Below are positions 8,397 through 16,840 of a stretch of DNA of 64,000 nt, piece by piece (position 1 is the first letter of the stretch; each line of letters opens with the position of its first letter). The position numbers were made by a program, and so were the translations under genes. The notes under the pieces were generated by a model. It ran no database searches. It was given only the letters and a program-made list of their open reading frames with translations, and was not told where the DNA came from. Location of the stretch: positions 93,564 through 157,563 of the forward strand of contig JAIYAU010000016.1 of assembly GCA_027488865.1 (NCBI GenBank). Direction: 5' to 3'. Source of the stretch: Cytophagaceae bacterium. Its GTDB lineage: Bacteria > Bacteroidota > Bacteroidia > Cytophagales > UBA9547.

Positions 8397-9492
8397 AAGA
8401 ATTGAGGAAAATAGCTTAAGAACACTACAATATTATCCTTCCTTAGTAGATTTTTGTTCTAATGATTATTTAGGACTAGCACGTTCGGCAGAATTACAAA
8501 CCCAAATAAAATCAATTGAAGCTACATTTGTTTCACATCGATTTGGAGCTACAGGTTCGAGACTCATAGCAGGCCATCATCCATATTACGATGAAACAGA
8601 ATCTCTTATAGCTTCAACCCATGAGGCACAGTCGGCTTTACTTTTCAACTCCGGCTATGCAGCCAACTTGGCCGTTTTATCATGTTTGCCACAACGCGGA
8701 GATACTGTGCTTTATGATGAACTAAGCCATGCTTGTATTAAAGATGGTATTAGATTAAGTATGGCCAACCGATTCCCATTTAAGCACAATAATTTAGAAG
8801 ACCTAGAACAAAAGTTAAAAAAAGCTTGTGGAACAATATTTATTGCTGTAGAAGCAATTTATTCTATGGATGGAGACCAAGCTCCACTACTTCAACTATC
8901 CCAAGTTGCAGCAAAATACAATGCACATATTATTGTAGATGAGGCACATAGCACTGGAATATATGGTGCTAAAGGAGCCGGACTGGTACAATCATTGGGA
9001 TTAACCAGTCAAATTTTTTGTAGAATACACACTTATGGCAAAGCTATGGGATGTCACGGGGCAGCTGCAGTGGGCTCTAGTGTTTTGAAACAATACCTTA
9101 TTAATTTCTCCAGACCATTTATTTTTACAACTGCCCTACCTTTGAGCAACATTGCAGCCATACATGCTTCCTATTTATTTTTGATTAATAATGAAAATCT
9201 TGTTCACAAAGTCAATCAAAAAATTGCTTATTTTAAAAAACGCCTTAAGTTAAATGCTGATAAATTAATACCAAGCAATAGTCCAATTCAAATCGTCCTT
9301 TTTGAAGGTAATAATAATGCCCGCAAGGCAGCTGAAATATTAAGAGAAAATGGACTAGATGTAAGAGCTATTTTATCTCCTACTGTAAAAAAAGGTCTTG
9401 AAAGAATTAGAATCTGTATTCACACCTATAATACCGAAGAAGAAATAGACAATTTAACTAACTGTATAAACACCTTAACAAAAGATGAATAG
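8356..9492 (+). CDS. bioF: 8-amino-7-oxononanoate synthase (BioF-type alpha-oxoamine synthase)
   Basis: This PLP enzyme condenses pimeloyl-ACP or pimeloyl-CoA with L-alanine at the start of biotin ring assembly. The ATG at 8356 (MTALEEILTKK) gives 378 residues, the family's usual length; an ATG at 8344 is also possible, while longer readings only add residues antisense-like to the family N-terminus. Visible motifs are FCSNDYLGLA, GATGSRLIAG, the PLP-contacting VDEAHSTG, and the Schiff-base lysine (Lys229) in HTYGKAMGCHGAA. That last segment is BioF-like; serine palmitoyltransferases normally have a TFSKSF-type motif. The start lies inside the ceramidase-like gene and the stop overlaps DPP IV by 8 bases, indicating one operon. 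Confidence 0.87.
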   Translation: MTALEEILTKKLDKRIEENSLRTLQYYPSLVDFCSNDYLGLARSAELQTQIKSIEATFVSHRFGATGSRLIAGHHPYYDETESLIASTHEAQSALLFNSGYAANLAVLSCLPQRGDTVLYDELSHACIKDGIRLSMANRFPFKHNNLEDLEQKLKKACGTIFIAVEAIYSMDGDQAPLLQLSQVAAKYNAHIIVDEAHSTGIYGAKGAGLVQSLGLTSQIFCRIHTYGKAMGCHGAAAVGSSVLKQYLINFSRPFIFTTALPLSNIAAIHASYLFLINNENLVHKVNQKIAYFKKRLKLNADKLIPSNSPIQIVLFEGNNNARKAAEILRENGLDVRAILSPTVKKGLERIRICIHTYNTEEEIDNLTNCINTLTKDE

Positions 9493-11665
9493 AATAATAT
9501 TATCAATTTGGCTATGTTGTTATTTTACATCCGATGGACAAGGTATAAATCGCTTTACCTTAGAGAATATATGGCAACAAGGAACTTTTAGAGCCAAAAC
9601 AATTCAATCGATAAATTGGAGTCTAAATGGTAAATTTTACACCTCTTTGGTACCTAACTTGACTACTAACAAACAAGATATTATAAAATATAATTTAGTT
9701 AATGGCGGTATAGAAGATACCCTTGTGAAAGGACATCTATTAAAAACACCAAATGTAAAAGAATTAAACATAGATACTTATGAAATGAACCCAAAAGAGA
9801 ATGAAATACTTATTGCAACAGCCACTGAAAATATCTACAGATATTCAAACAAATCAACGTATTATCTGTATAATTTAAATACTAAGGTTTGTTTGTTGCT
9901 ATTAAATGGGCGCAAAATTAGTGATGTTACCTTTTCACCAGATGGCAAAAATATAGCTTATACATATGACAATAACTTGTACTATTTAGACCAACAAAAG
10001 GTGGAACATGCAATAACTACCAATGGCATAAAGAACAAAATTATTAATGGACATGGGGATTGGGTATATGAAGAAGAGTATGAATTATCGAAAGCTTTCC
10101 AATGGTCACCTGATAGTAAACAAATTGCGTTTTGCACTTTTAACGAATCTGCTGTAAAAGAATACGAATTACAAACTTGGCAAGATCAACTTTATCCACA
10201 ATTATATAAATACAAGTATCCTAAGGCTGGAGAGGAAAATTCGAAAGTAAACATACGAATCTATGAAATTGAAACACAGAAAACATTGGAAATACCGTTA
10301 AACAATGATGCATATATTCCAAAAATAACTTGGACTTCCGAGGCTGGGGTATTATGTATTGTACAACAGAACAGACTTCAAAATATAAAACAATTGCTAC
10401 ATTATAATATTGCGGAAAACAAGATAGAAAACATACTCACCGAATCCGATTCCGCATATGTTGAAATAAATGATGACTTGTATTATCTCCAAGATAAAAC
10501 CCACTTAATTTATAGTAGCGAAATAAATGGATTTAGGCATTTATACTTATATAACTATCACACAAAATTCAATAAACCAATTACAACCGGTAATTGGGAA
10601 GTTCATAAACTAGAAGGAGTGGATGAAGTGAATAAAAAATTATTTTTTACTTCTAATGAAAAAGGGGCTTCGGAACGACAACTTTATTCGATAAACTATG
10701 AAGGTAAAAACAAGGAAGCGATTATTAAAACCGAAGGTGTGAATGAAATTCAAATTAGTCCCGATTTTAAATATTTCATTAATAAACATACTACCATTAA
10801 TCAACCAGCAGATTTTAGTGTATATAGCATAAATGGCAGACAAATTAGAGTTATCGAAGACAACAAGCTAATAAAAGAAAAAATTGCATTGTATAAACCT
10901 GCAGAAATCATTTTTTTTAAAATAGCCAATTCTAATAATCAATTGCTTAATGCATGGATAATGAAGCCTGTAGACTTTGACTCAACTAAAAAGTATCCTG
11001 TACTTATTTATGTTTACGGAGGGCCAGGCCATCAAACTGTTTTAAATGCATGGATGGGTGCAAATTATTATTGGTTTCAACTATTAGCCCAAAAAGGGTA
11101 TATTATAGTGTCTGTGGATGGACGTGGCACAGGAGGAATGGGCGCTAAATTTAAAAAATCAACTTACGCACAGCTTGGCAAACTAGAATGTGAAGACGTA
11201 ATTGCAACTGCCAAATATTTAGGTCAATTAAACTTTGTTGATAAAACTAGAATTGGAATATTTGGGTGGAGTTTTGGAGGTTATTTGTCTTCATTAGCGA
11301 TTACTTTAGGAGCTGATTTTTTTAAAATGGCCGTAGCAGTGGCTCCAGTGACCAATTGGCGATTTTATGACAGCATTTATACTGAAAGATTTTTAAAAAC
11401 ACCTCAAGAAAATCCACAAGGGTATGATGACAACTCACCAATTTCACATGCAAATAAATTGAGGGGTCATTATTTAATCATTCATGGAAGTGGAGATGAC
11501 AATGTACATGTTCAACATACAATGGCAATGATAAATGCACTTGTATCGAACAACAAAAAGTTTTCAAGTATGATATATCCTGATAAGAACCATGGAATAT
11601 ATGGTGGCAATACAAGGCTACATCTGTATCAATTAATGACTGATTTTATATTTGAGAAACTATAG
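9485..11665 (+). CDS. Dipeptidyl peptidase IV (S9B prolyl oligopeptidase family)
   Basis: This 726-residue exported serine peptidase releases N-terminal dipeptides, preferring Pro or Ala in the second position. A hydrophobic N-terminal signal (IILSIWLCCYF) is followed by an eight-blade propeller region (about 40-460). That region contains the EEEYEL segment, whose glutamates bind the free substrate N-terminus. The C-terminal alpha/beta-hydrolase has Ser596 in GWSFGGY, Asp671/672 in GSGDDNVH, and His703 in KNHGIYGG. Its start codon overlaps the end of bioF by 8 bases. Together with the S46 and M1 enzymes in this window it supports growth on peptides. Confidence 0.94.
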   Translation: MNRIILSIWLCCYFTSDGQGINRFTLENIWQQGTFRAKTIQSINWSLNGKFYTSLVPNLTTNKQDIIKYNLVNGGIEDTLVKGHLLKTPNVKELNIDTYEMNPKENEILIATATENIYRYSNKSTYYLYNLNTKVCLLLLNGRKISDVTFSPDGKNIAYTYDNNLYYLDQQKVEHAITTNGIKNKIINGHGDWVYEEEYELSKAFQWSPDSKQIAFCTFNESAVKEYELQTWQDQLYPQLYKYKYPKAGEENSKVNIRIYEIETQKTLEIPLNNDAYIPKITWTSEAGVLCIVQQNRLQNIKQLLHYNIAENKIENILTESDSAYVEINDDLYYLQDKTHLIYSSEINGFRHLYLYNYHTKFNKPITTGNWEVHKLEGVDEVNKKLFFTSNEKGASERQLYSINYEGKNKEAIIKTEGVNEIQISPDFKYFINKHTTINQPADFSVYSINGRQIRVIEDNKLIKEKIALYKPAEIIFFKIANSNNQLLNAWIMKPVDFDSTKKYPVLIYVYGGPGHQTVLNAWMGANYYWFQLLAQKGYIIVSVDGRGTGGMGAKFKKSTYAQLGKLECEDVIATAKYLGQLNFVDKTRIGIFGWSFGGYLSSLAITLGADFFKMAVAVAPVTNWRFYDSIYTERFLKTPQENPQGYDDNSPISHANKLRGHYLIIHGSGDDNVHVQHTMAMINALVSNNKKFSSMIYPDKNHGIYGGNTRLHLYQLMTDFIFEKL

Positions 11666-11777
11666 TTTAGATAAGTATGGAAAGGCGTTTGATGATGATT
11701 TGAGTAAAAATATTATATACTTTACAATTTTAATACAAGAAACAGGTATAAAAATTTTTTATATTCATAAAATACAA

Positions 11778-11785
11778 TAATTTTG
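11778..11785 (+). promoter_or_regulatory. Candidate -7 element for the 84-residue membrane protein gene
   Basis: TAATTTTG fits TAnnTTTG and lies 19 bases before the ATG at 11805; an AGAGG stretch between them may serve as a ribosome-binding site. No -33 TTTG is evident. Confidence 0.35.
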
Positions 11786-11804
11786 AGTATAAATAAGAGG
11801 TAAT

Positions 11805-12059
11805 ATGAAAAAGATACTAACATATTTCAACACCTCACTATCAGCTGTAGGAGGTTTTTTACTGTTTTTAGGTACACTATATTTATCTATTGTGTTTTTG
11901 GTCTATCTTATATTGTGGGAAGCTGCAACTGGAAAGGCAAATTATTATGTTGAGGATAGGTTTAGGCACTACATTTCAGCCATTAATCATTTCCCTCAAT
12001 ACGTATCTTTCAAGCTTAATAATTTTAAATGGGAATGGAGTAATCCATTTTCAAAATAA
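11805..12059 (+). CDS. Small membrane protein of unknown function
   Basis: The 84-residue product begins MKKILTYFNTS and has one long hydrophobic region (about residues 11-38, GGFLLFLGTLYLSIVFLVYLILW) that can form one long or two short membrane helices. A hydrophilic, aromatic-rich C-terminal half ends in WEWSNPFSK. A -7-like box and a plausible AGAGG site lie just upstream, and a hairpin follows, so it looks like a single-gene transcription unit. I recognise no family. Being a lone short protein with no informative neighbour, it cannot be assigned a role. Confidence 0.65.
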   Translation: MKKILTYFNTSLSAVGGFLLFLGTLYLSIVFLVYLILWEAATGKANYYVEDRFRHYISAINHFPQYVSFKLNNFKWEWSNPFSK

Positions 12060-12065
12060 TCGATT

Positions 12066-12098
12066 GAGAATGGAACTATGATTTATAGTTCCACTCTT
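12066..12098. terminator. Hairpin between converging genes
   Basis: TGGAACTAT (12071-12079) pairs with ATAGTTCCA (12085-12093) around a five-base loop. The stem can be extended outward past one mismatch. It lies between the small membrane protein and uup, which converge, and the flanking sequence is only moderately T-rich. Confidence 0.6.
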
Positions 12099-12113
12099 TA
12101 TATTTGAATTGTT

Positions 12114-13979
12114 TTAAGCTTCTAATTCAAGCCATCTTGTGGTTTTGTTATCAATCTGAAGTGTTATTTCCTCAATTGCCTTCGACAAATTAGCCAAAGC
12201 TGTATGTGTTAGTTTGGAATCATTTAGTTGAGAAACTAGGTTCACTTTCTCTATTTCTAATTTAGCAATTGCATCTTCGAGCTCTTCAAACTCTTTTTGT
12301 TCTTTAAAGGAGCGCTTTTTGGCGACATTATTATTGGTTTCTTTTGCTGCTACCGCAGGCTTAGGTGATTTTTTTTCCTCAAGCGCAAGTTTATCTAGCT
12401 CTTCTTGTTCATCACGATAATCAGAATAGTTACCATTAAAATCTCTTAGTTGCCCGTCTCCTTCAAAGACAAACAGGTGATCAACAAGCTTATCCATGAA
12501 ATATCTATCATGAGATACTAATAAAAGACAGCCATCAAATTGCTCTAAAAACTCTTCTAAAACGTTAAGCGTATCAATATCCAAATCATTGGTTGGCTCA
12601 TCAAGAATTAAAAAATTTGGATTTTGTACCAAAACTTTAAGCAATTGCAAACGCCGTCTTTCTCCCCCGCTCAGTTTAGATACAGGTGTATATTGTACAG
12701 CCGGCGGAAACAAGAACATTTCTAACAATCGTGATACCGATACTTGCTCCCCATCACCTAAAGTTACAAACTCAGCTATTTGTTTTACTTCATCAATAAT
12801 CCTGTTTTCTGGATTGACGTTATCAGTTTGTTGAGTATAATAACCAACTTGGGTAGTTACACCATGTATCACCTCTCCACTATCAGGCTTAATTCTTTGT
12901 GTAAGGATATTTAAAAAGGTAGATTTACCTGCTCCGTTTTTACCAATAATCCCTACCCTTTCCTTTTTGGTAAAAATATGTGTAAAACCACTCAAAATTA
13001 ACTTATCCCCAAAGCTTTTGGCTATGTTGTCAAGTTCTATTACCTTATTCCCTTGTCTAGCAGTTTTAATATTAATTTCTAGTTCATCCTTCTTAAGCCC
13101 TTGCGAGGCTTTGTCTTTAATTTCGTAAAAAGCATCTATTCTATATTTAGCTTTAGTACCTCTCGCTTTTGGTTGTCTTCGCATCCATTCTAACTCCTTG
13201 GTAAGTCGGTTTTTAGCTTTGTCTACCGAAGACTGGTGCATGGTTTCCCTTTCTGATTTTTTTTCTAAAAAGTAGGCATAATTTCCTTTATGTCTATATA
13301 AAGTACCACGTTCTAACTCGATTATTTCATTGGCTACATTATCGAGAAAATAACGATCATGGGTAACCATTATTAAGGAAATATTATGACCATTTAATTG
13401 ATTTTCAAGCCATTCTATAGCGTCCAAATCTAAATGGTTGGTGGGTTCATCCATGATAATAAGATCTGGAGCCGACAACAGCAATTGCGCAAGTGCTACC
13501 CTTTTCTTTTGTCCACCTGATAACGAGCTGGTTTTAGCTGTAAGGTCTTTAATGCCTAGTTTGCTTAAAACTTGTTCAATTTTTTTATCAAAATCCCAGG
13601 CGTTTAACTCCTCCATCTGGATCAATACCTCCTGCATCTTATCTGCTGGATAATCTGGGTCTGATATTGCTTTCTCGTATTCATTAATGAGGTTAATCAT
13701 TTTATTATCCTCATTATATATCGTTTGTTCCACTGTTTTATTAGGATCCAGTTCTGGTTCTTGAGCCAAGTATCCTACAGAAATTCCAGTTCTTCTTCTT
13801 ACTTCACCAGTATCTGGCTCTATAAAACCAGCTAGTACTTTAAGCAGCGTAGATTTACCTGTGCCATTTGCGCCAACCAAGGCCACTTTTTCGCCAACAG
13901 ATAGGCCAAAGGACAATTCCTTAAAAAGCCAGCGCTCAGTATAAGCTTTAGAAATGGTTTCTGCTGATAAAAGATTCAT
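12114..13979 (-). CDS. uup: ABC-F ATPase Uup
   Basis: This 621-residue soluble protein has two ABC domains and no membrane segments. Domain 1 has GANGTGKST, signature LSGGQKKR and Walker B LIIMDEPTNHLD. Domain 2 has GKNGAGKST, LSGGERRR and LILDEPTNDLD. The interdomain linker, the RRRTGISVGYLAQEPEL segment and the C-terminal coiled coil ending in TRWLELEA resemble Uup, the DNA- and ribosome-associated ABC-F member, more than EttA, which lacks that C-terminal domain. Uup limits precise transposon excision and acts on ribosomes in E. coli. It is a housekeeping gene, not a transporter. It is followed 88 bases downstream by a minus-strand DUF3127 gene on its upstream side. Confidence 0.9.
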   Translation of the reverse strand: MNLLSAETISKAYTERWLFKELSFGLSVGEKVALVGANGTGKSTLLKVLAGFIEPDTGEVRRRTGISVGYLAQEPELDPNKTVEQTIYNEDNKMINLINEYEKAISDPDYPADKMQEVLIQMEELNAWDFDKKIEQVLSKLGIKDLTAKTSSLSGGQKKRVALAQLLLSAPDLIIMDEPTNHLDLDAIEWLENQLNGHNISLIMVTHDRYFLDNVANEIIELERGTLYRHKGNYAYFLEKKSERETMHQSSVDKAKNRLTKELEWMRRQPKARGTKAKYRIDAFYEIKDKASQGLKKDELEINIKTARQGNKVIELDNIAKSFGDKLILSGFTHIFTKKERVGIIGKNGAGKSTFLNILTQRIKPDSGEVIHGVTTQVGYYTQQTDNVNPENRIIDEVKQIAEFVTLGDGEQVSVSRLLEMFLFPPAVQYTPVSKLSGGERRRLQLLKVLVQNPNFLILDEPTNDLDIDTLNVLEEFLEQFDGCLLLVSHDRYFMDKLVDHLFVFEGDGQLRDFNGNYSDYRDEQEELDKLALEEKKSPKPAVAAKETNNNVAKKRSFKEQKEFEELEDAIAKLEIEKVNLVSQLNDSKLTHTALANLSKAIEEITLQIDNKTTRWLELEA

Positions 13980-14067
13980 AAGAAGGGATTTAATCGTGAT
14001 GCAAATTAGTCACTATATTATTTTTCATCCCAAGTGAAAGGATTAGTAAAAAATCAAGGTACGTACA

Positions 14068-14406
14068 CTAAAAAGGTAAAACGTCGTCAGGACTTGAATC
14101 GTTCAATAATATGTCGTCAGGAGTACGATCATCGCCATTTGTGCCTGCTTTTTCTACTTTCCAAGCACGCACATCTGTGTACCATTTTCCATTATATTCT
14201 CTACTTTCAATATCTATTGATGCCTTTACAGACATACCCAGCTTAATATCAAAAGCAGAAACTTTATCACCCCAAACACTAAAACATATTTTTTTAGGGT
14301 ATTGTGCTGTAGTTTCTAGCACGTAGTCTTGCTTTTGCCATGTACCGTTTTTACCTGCACCGGTTTGTAAAGCCAATATTTGTATAATTTTACCTGAAAT
14401 TTCCAT
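14068..14406 (-). CDS. DUF3127 family protein (predicted small OB-fold)
   Basis: The 112-residue protein starting MEISGKIIQIL at the ATG 14406 is preferred over an ATG six codons upstream, because the family begins at this segment. The body (residues about 2-85) has GTWQKQDYVLET, FSVWGDKV and REYNGKWYTDVRAWKVE, the typical DUF3127 pattern widespread in Bacteroidota. The beta-rich layout and acidic tail ending DDVLPF resemble single-stranded-DNA-binding proteins, where the acidic tip binds partners. That likeness is a guess from sequence; no function is established. It lies between uup and asd on the same strand. Confidence 0.8.
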   Translation of the reverse strand: MEISGKIIQILALQTGAGKNGTWQKQDYVLETTAQYPKKICFSVWGDKVSAFDIKLGMSVKASIDIESREYNGKWYTDVRAWKVEKAGTNGDDRTPDDILLNDSSPDDVLPF

Positions 14407-14485
14407 AATAATACAAAAGTACAATAAAAGCTGAAACCATCAATGCACTCAAAAACAAAAGCAATTGGTCGTGAATAAAAATTAT

Positions 14486-14519
14486 AAAAAGGGGTAAAAT
14501 GCTTGCGCACTTTACCCCC
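14486..14519 (-). terminator. Intrinsic terminator after asd
   Basis: On the minus strand, GGGGTAAA (revcomp of 14511-14518) pairs with TTTACCCC (revcomp of 14491-14498) around a 12-base loop. It is followed by TTTTT ATAA TTTTT. It begins about 20 bases after the asd stop codon and reads in the asd direction. Confidence 0.82.
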
Positions 14520-14539
14520 AAAATTCTTCAATTTTGATT

Positions 14540-15538
14540 TTAAGCTTTAATTAAGCCATTTTTTAATAGATATTCAGCAATTTGCACAGCATTAGTAGCG
14601 GCACCTTTTCGTAAGTTATCAGATACAATCCACATATTTACTGTTTTCTCTTGTGTTTCGTCTCTTCTTATCCTGCCGACAAACGTCTCATCCTTACCAT
14701 GTGCATGTAATGGCATAGGATATAGCTGTTTGGAAGGGTCATCTTGTAAAACCACATTTTCTGTAGTTGAAACGATATTTTTCAGCTCTTCAATATCAAA
14801 TTCCTTTTCAAATTCAATATTTACAGATTCTGAGTGACCACCAATTACAGGCACACGTACAGTTGTTGCGGTTACTTTTACAGAATTATCATTTAAGATC
14901 TTTTTGGTTTCATTCACCATTTTCATTTCTTCCTTGGTGTAGCCATTTTCCAAAAACACATCTATTTGTGGAATTAAGTTAAGATCAATAGGATACTTGT
15001 ACGCCATTTCCCCATCAGTAACTCCATTTCTTTCATTAAACAACTGATCTACAGCTTTTTTACCAGTACCTGTTACAGACTGATAAGTAGAAACAACCAC
15101 CCTTTTTATAGTATATTTTTTATGCAAAGGAGCTAAAACCAACACCATTTGGATGGTAGAGCAATTAGGATTAGCAATAATCCTATCTTCAGGACCGATT
15201 TCGGAAGCATTAATTTCTGGAACTACCAATTTCTTAGTAGGATCCATTCTCCAAGCTGACGAATTATCAATTACAAATGTACCAACCTCAGCAAACTTAG
15301 GTGCCAGCTCTAATGAGGTACTACCGCCCGCTGAAAATATGGCAACCGCTGGTTTCAATGCAATAGCGTCAGCAGCACTTACAATCTTGAATTTCTTACC
15401 TTTAAACTCTATTTCCTTACCAATAGACCTTTCGGAAGCTACTGGTATAAACTCGGTTATTGGTAAGTTTCTTTCTTCAAGTACTTTGAGCATTTCACTG
15501 CCTACAAGGCCAGTGGCTCCTACTAATGCTAATTTCAT
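14540..15538 (-). CDS. asd: Aspartate-semialdehyde dehydrogenase
   Basis: This 332-residue NADP-dependent enzyme reduces aspartyl phosphate to aspartate semialdehyde, the branch point to lysine/diaminopimelate, threonine and methionine. It shows the Rossmann start GATGLVGSEML, the catalytic Cys126 in NPNCSTIQ, the substrate-binding DNSSAWRMD, and GGHSESVNIEFE containing the general-base histidine. Length is typical. It has its own good promoter (15614-15643) and a downstream hairpin (14486-14519), so it is probably monocistronic. Confidence 0.96.
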   Translation of the reverse strand: MKLALVGATGLVGSEMLKVLEERNLPITEFIPVASERSIGKEIEFKGKKFKIVSAADAIALKPAVAIFSAGGSTSLELAPKFAEVGTFVIDNSSAWRMDPTKKLVVPEINASEIGPEDRIIANPNCSTIQMVLVLAPLHKKYTIKRVVVSTYQSVTGTGKKAVDQLFNERNGVTDGEMAYKYPIDLNLIPQIDVFLENGYTKEEMKMVNETKKILNDNSVKVTATTVRVPVIGGHSESVNIEFEKEFDIEELKNIVSTTENVVLQDDPSKQLYPMPLHAHGKDETFVGRIRRDETQEKTVNMWIVSDNLRKGAATNAVQIAEYLLKNGLIKA

Positions 15539-15613
15539 TTTTGTCGAGCGTGAATTTTACTTTAATTTTTGATTAATAACACATTTTGGTCTTTCCTTCC
15601 AAAAAATGGATTG

Positions 15614-15643
15614 CAAAGGTAGCAAAAACGAATTGGATTCAAA
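15614..15643 (-). promoter_or_regulatory. Promoter of asd (Bacteroidota -33/-7 type)
   Basis: On the minus strand, TTTG (15640-15643) is followed after 18 bases by TACCTTTG (15614-15621), a full match to the Bacteroidota -33/-7 consensus TTTG...TAnnTTTG recognised by their atypical primary sigma factor. The -7 box is 75 bases before the asd ATG. With the XRE-S24 promoter, this is one of the two best promoter matches in the window. Confidence 0.7.
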
Positions 15644-15681
15644 AATGAACTATCAATGAACCAGGTTTTAAATATTTAGAT

Positions 15682-16737
15682 TTATGATTTTTTTTGTGGG
15701 AAGGAGAGATTTTTTAAAAAATTTCGGCTTGGCGTCTCAATTATCAAATAGCTCAAAATCGAAATTAGGATTAAAATTAATACTGAAAAGTAAAATGTGG
15801 CTGAATCATCGTTTATTTGAAATAGATTTAATAATTGTTTAGACCAATAATACGATGGTACTTGAAGGATATACATTCCAAAACTAATTTCTCCTAAAAA
15901 TATTAAAAATTTATTGGTAAATAATTTAGTAAGAAATCCTTGATTATAACTTATAGCGAGAATTATTGGCACAAAAATGATAGCCATCAATCCATTATGA
16001 TAATTAATACCAAAACTAAACCTCAAAATCAAAACTAACAAAACACATAACCCTAGGATTAACAAATCATAATTACCTTGTTTATCAGGATTTTTAATAA
16101 AATAATAACCAGCTAAATTGCCTAGGAGGAATTGATTTAGATGAAGTAAAGGAAAATAGTATAAAAAGTCGTGGCTTTTAGAACCATATCCTTGATAAAA
16201 TGGCGAATTGACAAGTATATTAAAGAAAAACTGGCTTCCCAACCAAATAAAAATAACAGCTATCAAAACTATAATATAATTGAACCTTTTATAAATGAAA
16301 TTAAATAACAATGGGAATAGTGCATAAAAGAAGAATTCCACCGAAAGTGACCAGCCAGGATAGTTGAGAGAAAGAGCCTTACCTGGAATCCAAGCTTGGA
16401 TGGTTGCCAAATTAAGAAGTATATCATTTATATTGAGATATTTACCAAAAATCAGGTTATGTACAATAAACAAAACAATAGCAAACAAGTAAACTGGATA
16501 AATTCTTGCTATTCGGTTTTTGTAATAGTCTAATGCATTTATTTCTTCTTTTTTATTATAAGCAACTACCATGATAAAGCCTGAAAGGATAAAAAAATAA
16601 CTAACACCAATTTTTGCTAAATAAAACACAGGTGAAATGAATGGATGGCTAAATGGGTAAATTTTAAGGCCAAAATGAAAAATGATTATTGCAAAAGCAG
16701 CAATAAATCTTGTGAAAGTGATTTGTTCTATTTTCAT
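15682..16737 (-). CDS. Acyltransferase family 3 membrane protein
   Basis: The 351-residue protein has about ten hydrophobic helices and the family's N-terminal signature FTRFIAAFAIIIFHFG with the catalytic histidine. It also has the conserved FFILSGFIM segment and YPGWSLSVEFFFYALFP. Members move acetyl or other acyl groups from the cytoplasm onto sugars of LPS, capsule or other glycans at the inner membrane. It stands alone between asd and a helicase gene, so the acceptor cannot be inferred. Confidence 0.88.
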   Translation of the reverse strand: MKIEQITFTRFIAAFAIIIFHFGLKIYPFSHPFISPVFYLAKIGVSYFFILSGFIMVVAYNKKEEINALDYYKNRIARIYPVYLFAIVLFIVHNLIFGKYLNINDILLNLATIQAWIPGKALSLNYPGWSLSVEFFFYALFPLLFNFIYKRFNYIIVLIAVIFIWLGSQFFFNILVNSPFYQGYGSKSHDFLYYFPLLHLNQFLLGNLAGYYFIKNPDKQGNYDLLILGLCVLLVLILRFSFGINYHNGLMAIIFVPIILAISYNQGFLTKLFTNKFLIFLGEISFGMYILQVPSYYWSKQLLNLFQINDDSATFYFSVLILILISILSYLIIETPSRNFLKNLSFPQKKS

Positions 16738-16840
16738 ATCGAAAATGATAATGGAGTATTAATTAGTACTAAGTAAGAATAATCGTTAAAAAAGTAAAAA
16801 AAATAGTTAATTCCTACTAATAACTTAAACGGATTACCTT

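Noticed and set aside
8356..9492. Serine palmitoyltransferase instead of BioF, because a ceramidase-like gene overlaps it
   Set aside because: The PLP-lysine segment HTYGKAMGCHGAA is BioF-like, and the TFSKSF-type motif of serine palmitoyltransferase is absent.
15153..15572. A 139-codon plus-strand frame inside asd
   Set aside because: It is antisense to the intact asd gene and lacks any domain feature.
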